A DNA stretch of 64,000 nt from Bacteroides pyogenes DSM 20611 = JCM 6294 (GCF_000428105.1 NZ_ATZH01000009.1:99291-163290), one strand, 5' to 3'. Positions 35,775 to 45,591 are shown, counted from the first letter of the stretch. Translations and numbers: made by a program. The notes: generated by a model not told the origin, from the sequence alone.

Positions 35775-36111
35775 AGTTTTTGTTTCTGTAATACGATAGA
35801 AAAAGGAAGTTTTGGCTGCAAAGGAACAGACTTTATTTTATTTTTCCTAATGTTTCTTTTTTCTTTTTATGTTTATTCCTTTGGGCTTTGTTGAGTTTCC
35901 GTAACGAATCCTGTCTGTTTTTTTCTCTTTTATCAGGCATTCTCTACATACGGCTCTATTCTTCTTAGGGCTCCATTCTTCTTACGTTTGTTCCCCTCGT
36001 TTAAAACTCTTGCAATTTCTCCTTCTGTTAATAGTGAATTTTATTGCAATATTATCCGTATATTCATGTTTAGATTTATCTTTGCGGTATCATTTAAATT
36101 GAAGGCAACAT
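35775..36111. other. divergent intergenic region, sigma gene / EamA transporter
   Basis: 337 AT-rich bases. A weak - strand -7-like box (TTCCTTTG, 35826-35819) may serve the sigma gene, and the + strand box at 36077-36084 serves the transporter. Nothing else was seen. Confidence 0.4.
36077..36084 (+). promoter_or_regulatory. -7 box of EamA transporter gene
   Basis: TATCTTTG matches TAnnTTTG and lies 27 bp before the ATG. No good -33 TTTG is present at the usual distance. Confidence 0.5.
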
Positions 36112-37032
36112 ATGCAACTAAGGCATGGATATTATCATCTGATAGCCATTCTCACCGTAAGCGTGTGGGGAATGACTTTTATTTCTACCAAAGTGTTGAT
36201 CCGGCACGGACTGACTCCCCAGGATATTTTCTTTTTCCGTTTCCTGATTGCTTATATCGGAATCTGGATCATTTCGCCCCGACGTTTGCTTGCCAACACA
36301 GTGAGAGACGAACTCTGGTTGGCGGCGGGAGGCATTTCCGGCGGTTCGCTTTTCTTTTTTCTGCAAAACGTGGCGCTGGAAATTACACAGGCATCCAATG
36401 TCTCTTTCATTATCTGTACTGCCCCGCTGCTTACTACCGGACTCTCGATGCTATTCTACCGGAGCGAGAAGGTGACTAAAAGACTTGTCTACGGTTCGCT
36501 CATAGCGTTGGCAGGGGTAGGAATGGTGGTGTTCAACGGAAGCGTGATACTGAAAATATCTCCGTTGGGTGATTTGCTTACTTTTGTTGCCGCCCTTCTG
36601 TGGGCATTCTACAGCCTCATTATAAAGAAAGTAACGGGACGCTATTCTACCGTATTCCTCACTCGTAAAATATTTTTCTATGGATTGGTCACTATTCTGC
36701 CGGCTTTTCTGCTCGATCCCCTGACACTCGATCCGAAAGTGTTGTTATTGCCCGAAGTATGGATGAACCTGCTTTTCCTCGGTGTGCTGGCTTCACTCAT
36801 CTGCTACGTGGTATGGAATATCGTCATCAAGCAACTGGGAATGATGCGCGCTTCCAATTATATTTATCTGAATCCGGTGGTGACAATGGCAGCTGCTGCG
36901 CTGATTCTCCACGAACAGATAACTCCGGTAGCTCTGCTTGGGGCTGCATGTATCATATTGGGAGTGTATTGGGCGGAAAAGAAGCCTCTATATTGCAAAA
37001 AGCCTGTAACACCGATTAATAAAGATATATAG
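36112..37032 (+). CDS. EamA/DMT family inner-membrane transporter
   Basis: 306 residues with ten hydrophobic segments arranged as two five-helix EamA repeats (about 8-140 and 150-290). Typical marks are GMTFISTKVLIRHGLTPQDIFFFRF in the first repeat, and AFYSLIIKK and ASNYIYLNPVVTMAAAALILHEQ in the second. Members export or import small metabolites; the substrate is unknown. It is a single gene with its own promoter and converges on rdgB. Confidence 0.9.
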   Translation: MQLRHGYYHLIAILTVSVWGMTFISTKVLIRHGLTPQDIFFFRFLIAYIGIWIISPRRLLANTVRDELWLAAGGISGGSLFFFLQNVALEITQASNVSFIICTAPLLTTGLSMLFYRSEKVTKRLVYGSLIALAGVGMVVFNGSVILKISPLGDLLTFVAALLWAFYSLIIKKVTGRYSTVFLTRKIFFYGLVTILPAFLLDPLTLDPKVLLLPEVWMNLLFLGVLASLICYVVWNIVIKQLGMMRASNYIYLNPVVTMAAAALILHEQITPVALLGAACIILGVYWAEKKPLYCKKPVTPINKDI

Positions 37033-37083
37033 AGCTTTTTAATTAATTGTATCAACGGCAATAATCATATTATCAAGTCATTG

Positions 37084-37668
37084 CTATTCCTCTATTTCTT
37101 TCAGAAATTGAGCCAATTTCTTCACAGCCAATGCCCGGTGACTGATTTCATTCTTCACCTCAGCTCCCAGTTCAGCAAAGGTTTGTTCGTATCCTTCGGG
37201 TTTGAAGATAGGATCGTAACCGAAGCCGGAGTCTCCCCGTTTTTCTTTGATAATCTCTCCGTTGATTATGCCCTCGAAAAGATATTCCTTACCATCGAGA
37301 ATAAGTGAGATGGCCGTACGAAACCGGGCTTTACGGTTTTCCACTCCTTCCAGCTCACAAAGCAATTTGCGCATGTTGGCTTGAGAATCGTGTCCTTCTC
37401 CGCCGGCATAACGGGCGGAATATACTCCCGGAGCTCCGCCAAGAGCTTCCACTTCCAACCCGGTATCATCGCCGAAGCTGTTCAATCCGTAATTCCGGTA
37501 AATGAACGATGATTTTAATAAAGCGTTGTCCTCGAGCGTATCGGCTGTTTCGGAAATATCCTCATGGCAACCGATGTCTTTCAGGCTGAGAAGTTCGATT
37601 TTATCGCCCAATATGGAAGAGATTTCTTCCAGTTTGTGAGCATTATTGGTAGCAAATACAAGTTTCAT
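37084..37668 (-). CDS. rdgB: RdgB/HAM1 family non-canonical purine NTP pyrophosphatase
   Basis: 194 residues, full length. Motifs are [12 protein letters not shown] at the N-terminus, [26 protein letters not shown] (about 64-89) with the metal-binding DD pair, and SGFGYDPIF (about 146-154) with SHRALA near the end. It hydrolyses dITP/ITP and XTP to monophosphates, keeping them out of DNA and RNA. It is the last of three - strand genes after leuS and yitT. Confidence 0.96.
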   Translation of the reverse strand: MKLVFATNNAHKLEEISSILGDKIELLSLKDIGCHEDISETADTLEDNALLKSSFIYRNYGLNSFGDDTGLEVEALGGAPGVYSARYAGGEGHDSQANMRKLLCELEGVENRKARFRTAISLILDGKEYLFEGIINGEIIKEKRGDSGFGYDPIFKPEGYEQTFAELGAEVKNEISHRALAVKKLAQFLKEIEE

Positions 37669-37711
37669 TATTTCAAATACACTTTATAAATACTTACTTT
37701 CACTTTCAACC

Positions 37712-37804
37712 TCTTCTTCAGGCAAATCATCATCCGGGAAACCCCGTATCTATCATTCGGTGAGGTCTTCCGAAGAGTTCTTCAGGAAACTCATAATCCG
37801 GAAA
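37712..37804 (-). repeat. degenerate direct repeat between yitT and rdgB
   Basis: On the - strand, about 30 bp starting TTTCCGGATTATGAGTTTCC (near 37804) recurs about 65 bp on as TTTCCCGGATGATGATTTGC (near 37742), both followed by TGAAGAA. In-frame readings would be PDYEFPEEL and PDDDLPEEE, but the frames are broken by stops. It looks like a decayed tandem duplication or gene remnant. Confidence 0.4.
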
Positions 37805-37830
37805 CCGAAAGCAACAGTAAATATTCTTCT

Positions 37831-38748
37831 TTATTTCACTTTCAACTGGTCGAATCCTTCGCCATACACACCGATGACAGAACTTTGCGAAATGAAAGCG
37901 TTCGGGTCGATACCTTTCACCAAACGGAAAATATCCAGCGACTGACGTTTCTTTGCCAATACCACAAGTACTTTCACATTGTTTTTGCTGTACCATCCCT
38001 TACCGTCGAGCACAGTGACTCCGCGATGAGTATCTTTTATGATACGGTCGGCTATTTCATCGTATTTCTGAGAAAATATAAAGAATTGAACCGATTGGCG
38101 GGCACTGTTGATTACCCAGTCGAGCACGACACCGATGATGAACAGCGTGACAAAGCCGAAGATAACACGCCGCCAGTCATGAAACACAAAATAGCAGGAG
38201 GTGATGATGAACACATCGCAAATCATAATCATCCTGCCGAGACTGACATCTTTGTATTTATTCACGATAGCAGCGATAATATCCGTGCCGCCTGTGCTTC
38301 CGTTATAATTGAAGGTAATGCCCAGACCGATACCGCACATGGCAGCTCCGATGATACACGCCATGAAGTCTTGTCCCGCTCCCAATATAAGAGGCTTTCC
38401 GTTTACTGACATATCGGGAACATGCACATAATTATTCACCAACAACTGAAACAGCCATAACAGAAACGTCAGCATGAAAATGGCATAAGTAGTCTTTATG
38501 CTGAACTTCGGCCCCAAAATACGAATGGCAAACGTCATCAGTACGGCATTGATGATGAAATAAGACCATTGAATGGGAAATCCGCTGGCATAATAAATGA
38601 TAGCGCTGATACCGGTTGTCCCTCCGGTGGTTATCTCATAAGGAAGCAAAAATGCCGCCCATCCGAATGAATAACTGATCAATCCGAGAGTGATGTAAAA
38701 ATAATCTTTCACCTCTCTCATAATATCGGCTTTGGCAGGTCTGTACAT
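37831..38748 (-). CDS. YitT family membrane protein (DUF161/DUF2179)
   Basis: 305 residues with five or six N-terminal hydrophobic segments (about 12-200; GWAAFLLPYEITTGGTTGISAIIYYASG and YNGSTGGTDIIAAI are family marks) and a soluble C-terminal DUF2179 domain (about 205-295). The family's function is not firmly known. It lies 60 nt downstream of leuS. Confidence 0.9.
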   Translation of the reverse strand: MYRPAKADIMREVKDYFYITLGLISYSFGWAAFLLPYEITTGGTTGISAIIYYASGFPIQWSYFIINAVLMTFAIRILGPKFSIKTTYAIFMLTFLLWLFQLLVNNYVHVPDMSVNGKPLILGAGQDFMACIIGAAMCGIGLGITFNYNGSTGGTDIIAAIVNKYKDVSLGRMIMICDVFIITSCYFVFHDWRRVIFGFVTLFIIGVVLDWVINSARQSVQFFIFSQKYDEIADRIIKDTHRGVTVLDGKGWYSKNNVKVLVVLAKKRQSLDIFRLVKGIDPNAFISQSSVIGVYGEGFDQLKVK

Positions 38749-38807
38749 ATGATTTGTTTATAGATTGACGAAGTTTTTAATCTCGTGTTTATAAGGATTA
38801 CAACGTT

Positions 38808-41645
38808 TTACACAACTACGTTGACAATCTTCTTCGGAACAACGATAACCTTTTTAGGTGTTTTGCCTTCTATCCACTTCTGCGAACGTTCGTCGGTCAA
38901 CACTTCTTTCTCAATGGCTTCAGATGTGGCATCGGCGGAAAACTCCATATTGAAACGAGCCTTACCGTTGAAAGAAACAGTGTAGTTTACGGTATCTTCT
39001 TTCAGATATTCTTCGTTGCATACAGGCCATTGGGCATCGCACACGGAAGTATCGTGTCCGAGTGTGTGCCACAATTCTTCGCATACGTGAGGAGCGAAAG
39101 GAGCGAGCACGATGGCAAGCTGCTCCAATATCTCTTTCTTGCAGCATTTCAGTGCCGATAGTTCGTTTACACAAATCATAAACGCGCTGACCGACGTGTT
39201 GTAAGAGAACTGTTCGATATCTCCCGTCACTTTTTTGATAAGTTTGTGAAGCGCTTTCAGTTCTTCTTTCGTTGCCGGCTCATCTTTCACCAAGTATTCG
39301 CCCGCGCGACTGTAAAAGAGCGACCAGAACTTGCGGATGAAACGGTGCACACCGTCGATACCGTTCGTATCCCAAGGCTTCGACTGTTCTACCGGACCGA
39401 GGAACATTTCATACATACGCAACGTATCGGCTCCGTACTTATCTATAATCATATCGGGATTCACCACGTTGAACATCGACTTGCTCATCTTTTCCACAGC
39501 CCATCCGCAGATGTACTTTCCGTTTTCAAGAATGAACTCGGCGTTCGCATATTCGGGACGCCATGCCTTGAAGGCTTCCACATCGAGCACATCGCCCGAT
39601 ACGATATTCACGTCTACGTGAATGGGAGTCACATCGTATTCGTCTTTCAGATTCAGGGAAACGAATGTATTGGTATCTTTAATGCGGTATACAAAATTAC
39701 TCCGTCCTTGAATCATACCCTGGTTCACTAACTTTTGGAACGGTTCTTCCACTACCGAAACACCGATGTCGTGCAGGAACTTATTCCAAAAACGCGAATA
39801 AATAAGGTGACCGGTGGCATGTTCCGTACCGCCCACATACAAATCTACATTTTGCCAATAGCGGTTTATCTTCGGATCGACCAATGCTTCACGGTTATGC
39901 GGGTCCATATAGCGCAGGTAGTAAGCCGAAGAACCGGCAAATCCCGGCATGGTATTCAGTTCCAGCGGAAACACGGTCAGATGATCGATTTTCTCATTTT
40001 CCACCACACGTTTGTTCACCGTATCCCATGCCCATTTTTTAGCATGTCCCAACGGAGGTTCTCCTGTTTCCGTAGGCAGAAACTTGGCAACTTCGGGAAG
40101 TTCGAGCGGCAGAGAATTTTCGTCTATCATATAAGGCATTCCGTCTTTGTAATAAACCGGAAACGGTTCGCCCCAATAACGCTGGCGGGAGAAGATGGCA
40201 TCGCGCAAACGGAAATTCACTTTCACCCGTCCCAACCGATGTTCTTTCACATATTTCTTGGTTGCCTCGATGGCTTCTTTCACTGTCAATCCGTTCAGAT
40301 TCAGAATGCAAGAATCGCTTTCACTCCCAGCTTTCGGCGAATTGCATACGATTCCTTCTTTGGCATCGAAACTTTCTTCGCTCACATCGCATCCTTCCAC
40401 CAACGGACGAATCTCCAATCCGAAATGTTTGGCAAACGCATAGTCGCGACTATCGTGCGCAGGAACAGCCATGATGGCTCCCGTTCCATATCCTGCCAGT
40501 ACGTAATCGCTGATCCACACAGGAACGGCTTCGCCTGTAAACGGATTAATGGCGTACGAACCACTGAACACTCCGCTCACGCTGCGATCGGAAATACGTT
40601 CGCGTTCGGTACGTTTCTTCGTACGTTCGAGATAAGCCTCCACTTCGGCTTTATGTTCCGGAGTAGTCAACCGCTCTACCAATTCGCTTTCCGGAGCCAA
40701 TACCATGAAAGTAACGCCGAACATCGTATCGGCACGGGTAGTAAATATGGTAAACTCCAAATCGCTGTCTTTCACCTTAAACTGTACTTCGGTGCCTTCG
40801 CTGCGTCCTATCCAGTTCTTCTGCGTTTCTTTCAGAGATTCCGTCCAGTCCACCGTATCCAATCCGTCGAGCAAACGCTGCGCATAGGCCGATACGCGCA
40901 AACACCACTGGCGCATCTTCCGTTGAACAACGGGATGGCCGCCGCGTTCGCTCACGCCGTCTACCACTTCATCATTCGCCAATACCGTACCCAACGCAGG
41001 ACACCAATTCACCATCGTCTCGCCCAGATAAGCAATGCGATAGTTCATCAAAATTTCCTGCTGTTCTTTTTCACTTTTTGCTTTCCACTCGGCAGCCGTA
41101 AAACAGAGTTCTTCGCTACAAGCAACGTTCAGCCCCTCGGTTCCTTTCGCTTCGAAATGATGAATCAGTTCTTCGATGGGAAGCGCGCGACAAGCATCGT
41201 TGCAATAATAACTTCCGAACATTCTCTGAAAAGCCCATTGCGTCCAATGATAGTATTCCGGCTCACAAGTTTTTATCTCTCTGTCCCAATCGAAACAAAA
41301 CCCTATTTTATCAAGTTGCTCGCGATAGCGCTCGATATTTGCTTTTGTAGTCACTTCAGGATGCTGACCGGTCTGAATGGCATATTGCTCGGCAGGAAGT
41401 CCGTATGCGTCGTATCCCATCGGATTAAGGACATTGAATCCCTGCAAACGCTTGTAACGCGCATAAATATCCGAAGCGATGTATCCCAGCGGATGGCCTA
41501 CATGCAATCCTGCTCCCGAAGGATAAGGAAACATATTCAGTACATAAAATTTCTGCTTCGATTCATCTTCCGTCACCCGATAAGTTTTGTTTTCCACCCA
41601 TCGTTTCTGCCACTTCTTTTCAATCTCCCCGAAATTATACTCCAT
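38808..41645 (-). CDS. leuS: leucyl-tRNA synthetase
   Basis: 945 residues, class I aminoacyl-tRNA synthetase charging tRNA-Leu. The HIGH motif is HVGH (48-51) in [21 protein letters not shown] is at 719-723. A CP1 editing domain (about 240-430) contains the [12 protein letters not shown] and [13 protein letters not shown] blocks. It is somewhat longer than the E. coli enzyme, as usual for Bacteroidota. It heads a leuS-yitT-rdgB gene group. Confidence 0.98.
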   Translation of the reverse strand: MEYNFGEIEKKWQKRWVENKTYRVTEDESKQKFYVLNMFPYPSGAGLHVGHPLGYIASDIYARYKRLQGFNVLNPMGYDAYGLPAEQYAIQTGQHPEVTTKANIERYREQLDKIGFCFDWDREIKTCEPEYYHWTQWAFQRMFGSYYCNDACRALPIEELIHHFEAKGTEGLNVACSEELCFTAAEWKAKSEKEQQEILMNYRIAYLGETMVNWCPALGTVLANDEVVDGVSERGGHPVVQRKMRQWCLRVSAYAQRLLDGLDTVDWTESLKETQKNWIGRSEGTEVQFKVKDSDLEFTIFTTRADTMFGVTFMVLAPESELVERLTTPEHKAEVEAYLERTKKRTERERISDRSVSGVFSGSYAINPFTGEAVPVWISDYVLAGYGTGAIMAVPAHDSRDYAFAKHFGLEIRPLVEGCDVSEESFDAKEGIVCNSPKAGSESDSCILNLNGLTVKEAIEATKKYVKEHRLGRVKVNFRLRDAIFSRQRYWGEPFPVYYKDGMPYMIDENSLPLELPEVAKFLPTETGEPPLGHAKKWAWDTVNKRVVENEKIDHLTVFPLELNTMPGFAGSSAYYLRYMDPHNREALVDPKINRYWQNVDLYVGGTEHATGHLIYSRFWNKFLHDIGVSVVEEPFQKLVNQGMIQGRSNFVYRIKDTNTFVSLNLKDEYDVTPIHVDVNIVSGDVLDVEAFKAWRPEYANAEFILENGKYICGWAVEKMSKSMFNVVNPDMIIDKYGADTLRMYEMFLGPVEQSKPWDTNGIDGVHRFIRKFWSLFYSRAGEYLVKDEPATKEELKALHKLIKKVTGDIEQFSYNTSVSAFMICVNELSALKCCKKEILEQLAIVLAPFAPHVCEELWHTLGHDTSVCDAQWPVCNEEYLKEDTVNYTVSFNGKARFNMEFSADATSEAIEKEVLTDERSQKWIEGKTPKKVIVVPKKIVNVVV

Positions 41646-41697
41646 AGTGATAATCTTTTTATTTATAGTGATTTATATTCTATTCCCAATGAACGGG

Positions 41698-41705
41698 CAA
41701 ATTTA
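41698..41705 (-). promoter_or_regulatory. -7 box of leuS
   Basis: TAAATTTG on the - strand fits TAnnTTTG and lies 53 bp before the leuS ATG. The -33 position is poor. Confidence 0.45.
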
Positions 41706-41900
41706 CATGTTTATTTTCAGATAACCACATAAGGAGCATAAGAAGTTTATCGTTTTAGTTTCAGACACAGGTAAGCCGACAATACGGAATCAACAATAAG
41801 TGCTGAAGCCGCAGAAAAAGATTCCAGTGATAAATAAGGAGATATATCGGGTTACATTAAATTTTCAACAAGAAATATATGAAATACAATAAAAAATCAA

Positions 41901-41908
41901 TATTTTTG
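41901..41908 (+). promoter_or_regulatory. -7 box, possibly for the 42063 lipoprotein gene
   Basis: TATTTTTG fits TAnnTTTG but is 155 bp upstream of the ATG and lacks a clear -33 box. Confidence 0.35.
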
Positions 41909-42062
41909 TTTGAAATAATAATAAAACCTATTTCATCCGAGAATTGCATTTATAACGCATACAATAAACAGAATGAAAAACTTTTTTTAAAAGATTTACT
42001 TTCATTCCATTTAATCAGTATGCCAAGCAAGACAGCATCAAAGTAAAATAAAAATTATATAT

Positions 42063-42737
42063 ATGAAGAATACAAGTGCAATATATTTTTTTTTCCTTTT
42101 GCTGATAACCGGTTTTTGGGCGTGCTCTCGCAAAGAAGGAAAAATAAACGGTCCGGGGCGTGCGGAGTGCACGATAGACGGGGAAAGGATGAAAGGCGGG
42201 TTCTCCGGAAACTTATTTGAACCGGACCAGAGGGCATTTTGGAGCTATAAAAAGGATACCTTTACCTTCGGGCTCATGATACCCGTATATTCCGAGAAAA
42301 AGGGTTTATATGTATTCGACATCCAGTGCTCGCAAAAAGGCTGGCCCGAAATCGGAAAGGAATATCCGCTCCGGAACATCCGAGAGGACGAATTCCGTCT
42401 GAAGAAGAGGATTCTGGATAAATTTTACAATATTTCGGTAGAGCACCAGATCCAGATCTATCAATACGCCGATACGAACAAACTTCCCAAATCAATCAGA
42501 AAAAGGAAAATACTCACGTATGCCAACGAAATGAAGGGCGGATATATTTGCTTTTCCGTACTTGACACAATAAAAAGAAAAGTGAAGGCGGATTTCGAAG
42601 TTCATGCGGAAGGGCAGAGCGTTTGGTTCCCGGAAATAAAATGGTCGGTTTCCGCTTATCGAGGGACCTTCGAGGTCAGCGCCCTTCTCAAAAGAGTCAC
42701 CCCATACCATAAAATGACAACGGAACTTTTTTATTAA
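42063..42737 (+). CDS. unidentified lipoprotein
   Basis: 224 residues with a lipoprotein signal (FWACSRK, Cys21) after a run of aromatic residues. The rest is mostly beta and basic, beginning with a CTIDGERMKGGFSGNLF segment (about 36-52). I do not recognise a family. It stands alone, followed by the tRNA terminator on the other strand. AT-rich flanks suggest nothing about function. Confidence 0.75.
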   Translation: MKNTSAIYFFFLLLITGFWACSRKEGKINGPGRAECTIDGERMKGGFSGNLFEPDQRAFWSYKKDTFTFGLMIPVYSEKKGLYVFDIQCSQKGWPEIGKEYPLRNIREDEFRLKKRILDKFYNISVEHQIQIYQYADTNKLPKSIRKRKILTYANEMKGGYICFSVLDTIKRKVKADFEVHAEGQSVWFPEIKWSVSAYRGTFEVSALLKRVTPYHKMTTELFY

Positions 42738-42781
42738 TAACCCCCAAATATGCAAAGCCTGTGAAAGAGCTATAGAAACAA

Positions 42782-42812
42782 AAAAGCCCAACTTATAGCA
42801 AGTTGAGCTTTT
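42782..42812 (-). terminator. terminator of tRNA-Pro gene
   Basis: AAAAGCTCAACTT and AAGTTGGGCTTTT (read on the - strand) form a long near-perfect stem followed by T residues, just after the tRNA 3' end. It could also stop + strand transcripts from the lipoprotein gene. Confidence 0.8.
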
Positions 42813-42815
42813 GAG

Positions 42816-42888
42816 TCGGAATGAGGCGACTCGAACGCCCGACCCCTACGTCCCGAACGTAGTGCGCTACCAACTGCGCTACATTCCG
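42816..42888 (-). tRNA. tRNA-Pro(CGG)
   Basis: A complete 73-nt cloverleaf on the - strand: acceptor stem CGGAATG/CATTCCG, D arm with AGTTGGTAG, anticodon stem CTACG/CGTAG with loop TTCGGGA (anticodon CGG), T arm with TTCGAGT, and discriminator A. CCA is not encoded. The anticodon loop and GGGTC variable region match bacterial tRNA-Pro. Confidence 0.96.
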
Positions 42889-42949
42889 ATTATCAGATAA
42901 AAAATCACCGTTTTCGACACACATCGATGTCCGATAACGTTTTCGGCTG

Positions 42950-42980
42950 CAAAGATAGGAACTAATTTTGTTATATCAAA
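42950..42980 (-). promoter_or_regulatory. promoter of tRNA-Pro gene
   Basis: On the - strand, -33 TTTG (42980-42977), a 19-bp spacer, and -7 TATCTTTG (42957-42950) match the Bacteroides consensus exactly, about 60 bp before the tRNA. Confidence 0.8.
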
Positions 42981-43174
42981 CAATATTCTTCATTTTTTGA
43001 TTCAACCGACTTTGGCTATTCATCGACAAAAAACGGTTGAAACAACAAACAACAGGCTGTTATCCGGAAGCAGAGTTTCATTTTTACAGAAAAAATACCA
43101 ACCGGACAGGTGGCAAACACACTCCTGAAGTTTGCCGTATCGAACTGCTATGTTTTCTGTATCAACTTCAGAAA

Positions 43175-43281
43175 ACTGTCGGTACGATTGTATAAAAGAT
43201 ATATTCAAAGTCCTTTGCAACAGGCTCATCATCCCTTAACGCCGACTGTCAGTACGATTATATAAAAGGTATATAATCAAA
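43175..43281. repeat. two imperfect 35-bp direct repeats
   Basis: ACTGTCGGTACGATT then TATAAAAG and ATAT at 43175-43209 recurs with a few changes at 43245-43281, a period of 70 bp. Function is unknown. Confidence 0.55.
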
Positions 43282-43426
43282 ACCTACCGACGAGGAGTCA
43301 CTATTTTACCAGTAGCTGCAAGGCGATGGAGGTGCGTGTAAGCGCCTGGTTGACGATGAACTACCATTTCACCGGTAAACCAAAGGATTTCTTAAGCGAA
43401 CAATCGCATGCATCGCATACTCTAAA

Positions 43427-44365
43427 TTACAATCCCAGCTTTTCCGAAATCTCCAGCATCCGATGGATAGGTTTTACGGCTTTTGCGGAGACTTCCGGAT
43501 CTACGGTAATTTCAGGAGATTCGTTTTTGAGACATTCGTAGAGTTTTTCCAACGTATTCAATCGCATAAAACTGCATTCGTTGCAAGCGCAAGTGCTGTC
43601 GTCGGGAGGAGCGGGAATAAACTCCGTCTGCGGACACTGCTTACGCATCTCATGCAGAATACCCGATTCCGTAGCTACGATATACGTGTTTTCGGGATGG
43701 CGGATGGCATATTTCAACAGGGCAGCGGTAGATCCTACGAAATCGGCAAGCTTCAGCACCGCACTTTTACATTCGGGATGAGCTAACACCAAAGCTTCGG
43801 GATACTTCGCTTTCAATTCCACGATCTTTTCTACGGAAAACTGTTCGTGCACATGGCAGGCTCCGTCCCAAACGAGCATATCACGCCCGGTAATGGAATT
43901 GATATAGTTACCCAGATTGCGGTCGGGAGCGAAAATAATCTTTTCGTCTTTCGGGAAACTTTCCACTATCTGCCGGGCATTGGTGGAAGTCACTACCACA
44001 TCGGTCACCGCCTTCACGGCAGCCGTGGTATTGACGTATGAAACAACCGTGTATCCCGGATGCGCTTCGACGAACTTGGCAAACTCATCCGCCGGACAAC
44101 TGTCTGCCAACGAGCAGCCCGCATTCAGATCGGGAACCAACACTTTCTTGTCCGGACAAAGTATTTTTGCCGTTTCACCCATAAAATGAACACCGCACAT
44201 CACGATAATGTCCGCTTTCGTGCGGGCAGCCCATTGAGCCAATGCCAGACTGTCGCCCACAAAGTCGGCTATGTCCTGTATTTCTCCTTTCTGGTAGTAA
44301 TGCGCCAGAATGATGGCATTCTTCTCTTCTTTCAGCTTCTGTATTTTCTTTATGAGTTCATTCAT
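43427..44365 (-). CDS. nadA: quinolinate synthase A
   Basis: 312 residues from the Met at 44365 (MNELIKKIQKLKEEKNAIILAHYYQ), the standard NadA start; the frame extends 32 codons upstream without family similarity. It condenses iminoaspartate with dihydroxyacetone phosphate to quinolinate in de novo NAD synthesis. The [4Fe-4S] cysteines lie in the NAGCSLADSC region (about 80-89), the MCGVHFMGETAKIL segment and the C-terminal CACNECSFM. No nadB or nadC neighbour is present here. Confidence 0.96.
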   Translation of the reverse strand: MNELIKKIQKLKEEKNAIILAHYYQKGEIQDIADFVGDSLALAQWAARTKADIIVMCGVHFMGETAKILCPDKKVLVPDLNAGCSLADSCPADEFAKFVEAHPGYTVVSYVNTTAAVKAVTDVVVTSTNARQIVESFPKDEKIIFAPDRNLGNYINSITGRDMLVWDGACHVHEQFSVEKIVELKAKYPEALVLAHPECKSAVLKLADFVGSTAALLKYAIRHPENTYIVATESGILHEMRKQCPQTEFIPAPPDDSTCACNECSFMRLNTLEKLYECLKNESPEITVDPEVSAKAVKPIHRMLEISEKLGL

Positions 44366-44796
44366 AATAATATTCTTTTTCTTTCTTTTTTTTAAAAAAA
44401 TCTTTGTTGGTGATGATAGCCTGTTAATAGTGTTAGAAACTATTTTCCGTTTTTCTTGCAAAATAAGTTATTAGTCCATACTTCCGGTTTACGAGTATAT
44501 TATCAACAGCTTTGTTTTCTCATTTGTTACTGTTATATGTTTCATTATCATCAAACTTTACAGAAATGAGAAGTTTCTATTCACCTCTTGTTGATAATAT
44601 GCAAAGTTAAAAACTTTACGGATATAAACAGGCAGGTGAATGCTGAAAAATGTGTTTATGTATTCGTCAAAAATTGCAGGTTATTTTTTTGGAATGTTCA
44701 TAGCCTATTTCTATTATATTTTATTTTGAATAAAGCAACTATTGTTTTTAAAAATCTTTGCCGATAGTTTCGACAGGTTTTCAACCGTTATAAACA

Positions 44797-44825
44797 CTTG
44801 TGTTAACAGAAAAGAGTTACCTTTG
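44797..44825 (+). promoter_or_regulatory. promoter upstream of micro-ORF and SpoU gene
   Basis: TACCTTTG (44818-44825) matches the -7 box; CTTG (44797-44800), 17 bp upstream, is a weak -33. The predicted leader to the SpoU ATG is about 225 nt. Confidence 0.5.
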
Positions 44826-44911
44826 CGGCAGTGATTGCATTGTGACGAACGAATAACTTCATACGATAGAAAAGCATTCTTTTTCATCGTGAACGTTTTT
44901 CGTGGAAGAAG

Positions 44912-44983
44912 ATGATGAAGATAATCGTTTGTTTAATACTTGTTTGCATCCTTATTGTATGGAATAAGGTTTCCGGGTGTTGA
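44912..44983 (+). CDS. possible 23-aa hydrophobic micro-ORF
   Basis: ATG at 44912 (a second ATG follows at once) is preceded by GGAAGAA and encodes MMKIIVCLILVCILIVW plus a short polar tail with two further Lys/Cys residues, then TGA. A single membrane-spanning microprotein is plausible. It lies in the leader of the SpoU gene, 73 nt before that ATG. The hydrophobic, A/T-driven composition could also be chance. Confidence 0.35.
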   Translation: MMKIIVCLILVCILIVWNKVSGC

Positions 44984-45056
44984 AAACAAATGATCCTGTT
45001 TTTCTTATTCTGTATAAGGTTTGTTGATTGACGGAAGATTAAAAGGTGGTTGTAAA

Positions 45057-45587
45057 ATGAGAAAGCTGAAAATAACAGAATTGAACCGCATCAGTGCGGA
45101 AGAGTTTAAAACGGTTGATAAGTTGCCTTTGGTGATTGTGTTGGACAATGTACGAAGCATGCACAATATCGGTTCGGTGTTTCGCACATCCGACGCGTTT
45201 CGTATCGAATGTGTGTATCTGTGCGGTATAACGGCTGTTCCTCCGCATCCCGAAATGCATAAAACGGCTTTGGGGGCTGAGTTCACGGTCGATTGGAAAC
45301 ATGTTGATAACACTGTTGAAGTTGTTGATAACCTTCGTCGCGAAGGATACACGGTTTACTCTGTGGAGCAAGCTGAAGGAAGCGTGATGTTGAACGATCT
45401 GGAGCTCGACAGATCGAAAAAGTATGCCGTTGTGATGGGAAACGAAGTGAAAGGCGTTCAGCAGGAAGTTATCGACCATTCCGACGGTTGCATCGAGATT
45501 CCTCAATACGGCACGAAGCATTCGTTGAATGTATCGGTTACCGCAGGCATTGTGATTTGGGATTTGTTCGGGAAATTGAGTCTATGA
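45057..45587 (+). CDS. SpoU/TrmH family RNA 2'-O-methyltransferase
   Basis: 176 residues from the ATG at 45057, preceded by AAAGGTGG. The SPOUT knot motifs are LDNVRSMHNIGSVFRTSDAF (motif 1, about 23-42), VVMGNEVKGV (motif 2) and IEIPQYGTKHSLNVSVTAGI (motif 3, about 146-165). It methylates a ribose 2'-OH in tRNA or rRNA using S-adenosylmethionine; the exact target is not readable. Only 4 bp separate it from the convergent DUF4294 gene. Confidence 0.93.
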   Translation: MRKLKITELNRISAEEFKTVDKLPLVIVLDNVRSMHNIGSVFRTSDAFRIECVYLCGITAVPPHPEMHKTALGAEFTVDWKHVDNTVEVVDNLRREGYTVYSVEQAEGSVMLNDLELDRSKKYAVVMGNEVKGVQQEVIDHSDGCIEIPQYGTKHSLNVSVTAGIVIWDLFGKLSL

Positions 45588-45591
45588 GAAA

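Larger units (their letters stand above)
41646..42062. other. AT-rich divergent intergenic region, leuS / lipoprotein gene
   Basis: 417 bp with no gene. Promoter-like boxes for both sides are listed separately; otherwise only A/T-rich sequence was seen. Confidence 0.5.
42889..43426. other. intergenic region between tRNA-Pro and nadA
   Basis: 538 bp containing the tRNA promoter (42950-42980) and a pair of direct repeats (43175-43281). No gene is supported. An ATG-started frame at 43326 (+) is short and without similarity I recognise. Confidence 0.5.
44366..45056. other. divergent intergenic region nadA / SpoU methyltransferase
   Basis: 691 bp. It contains a perfect 11-bp inverted repeat, TATTATCAACA (44498-44508) and TGTTGATAATA (44589-44599), with an 80-nt interval in the nadA leader. 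A - strand -7 box TAACTTTG (44609-44602) lies beside the second arm. The + strand promoter and a 23-codon ORF are listed separately. Confidence 0.5.

Noticed and set aside
39735..41732. 665-codon + strand ORF
   Set aside because: It lies antisense to leuS, which has all synthetase motifs. It has no ribosome binding site or recognisable domain and reflects codon bias of the real gene.
42816..43426. tRNA-Pro as an integration site for a genomic island
   Set aside because: No integrase gene and no second copy of the tRNA 3' end was seen nearby; flanking genes look chromosomal.
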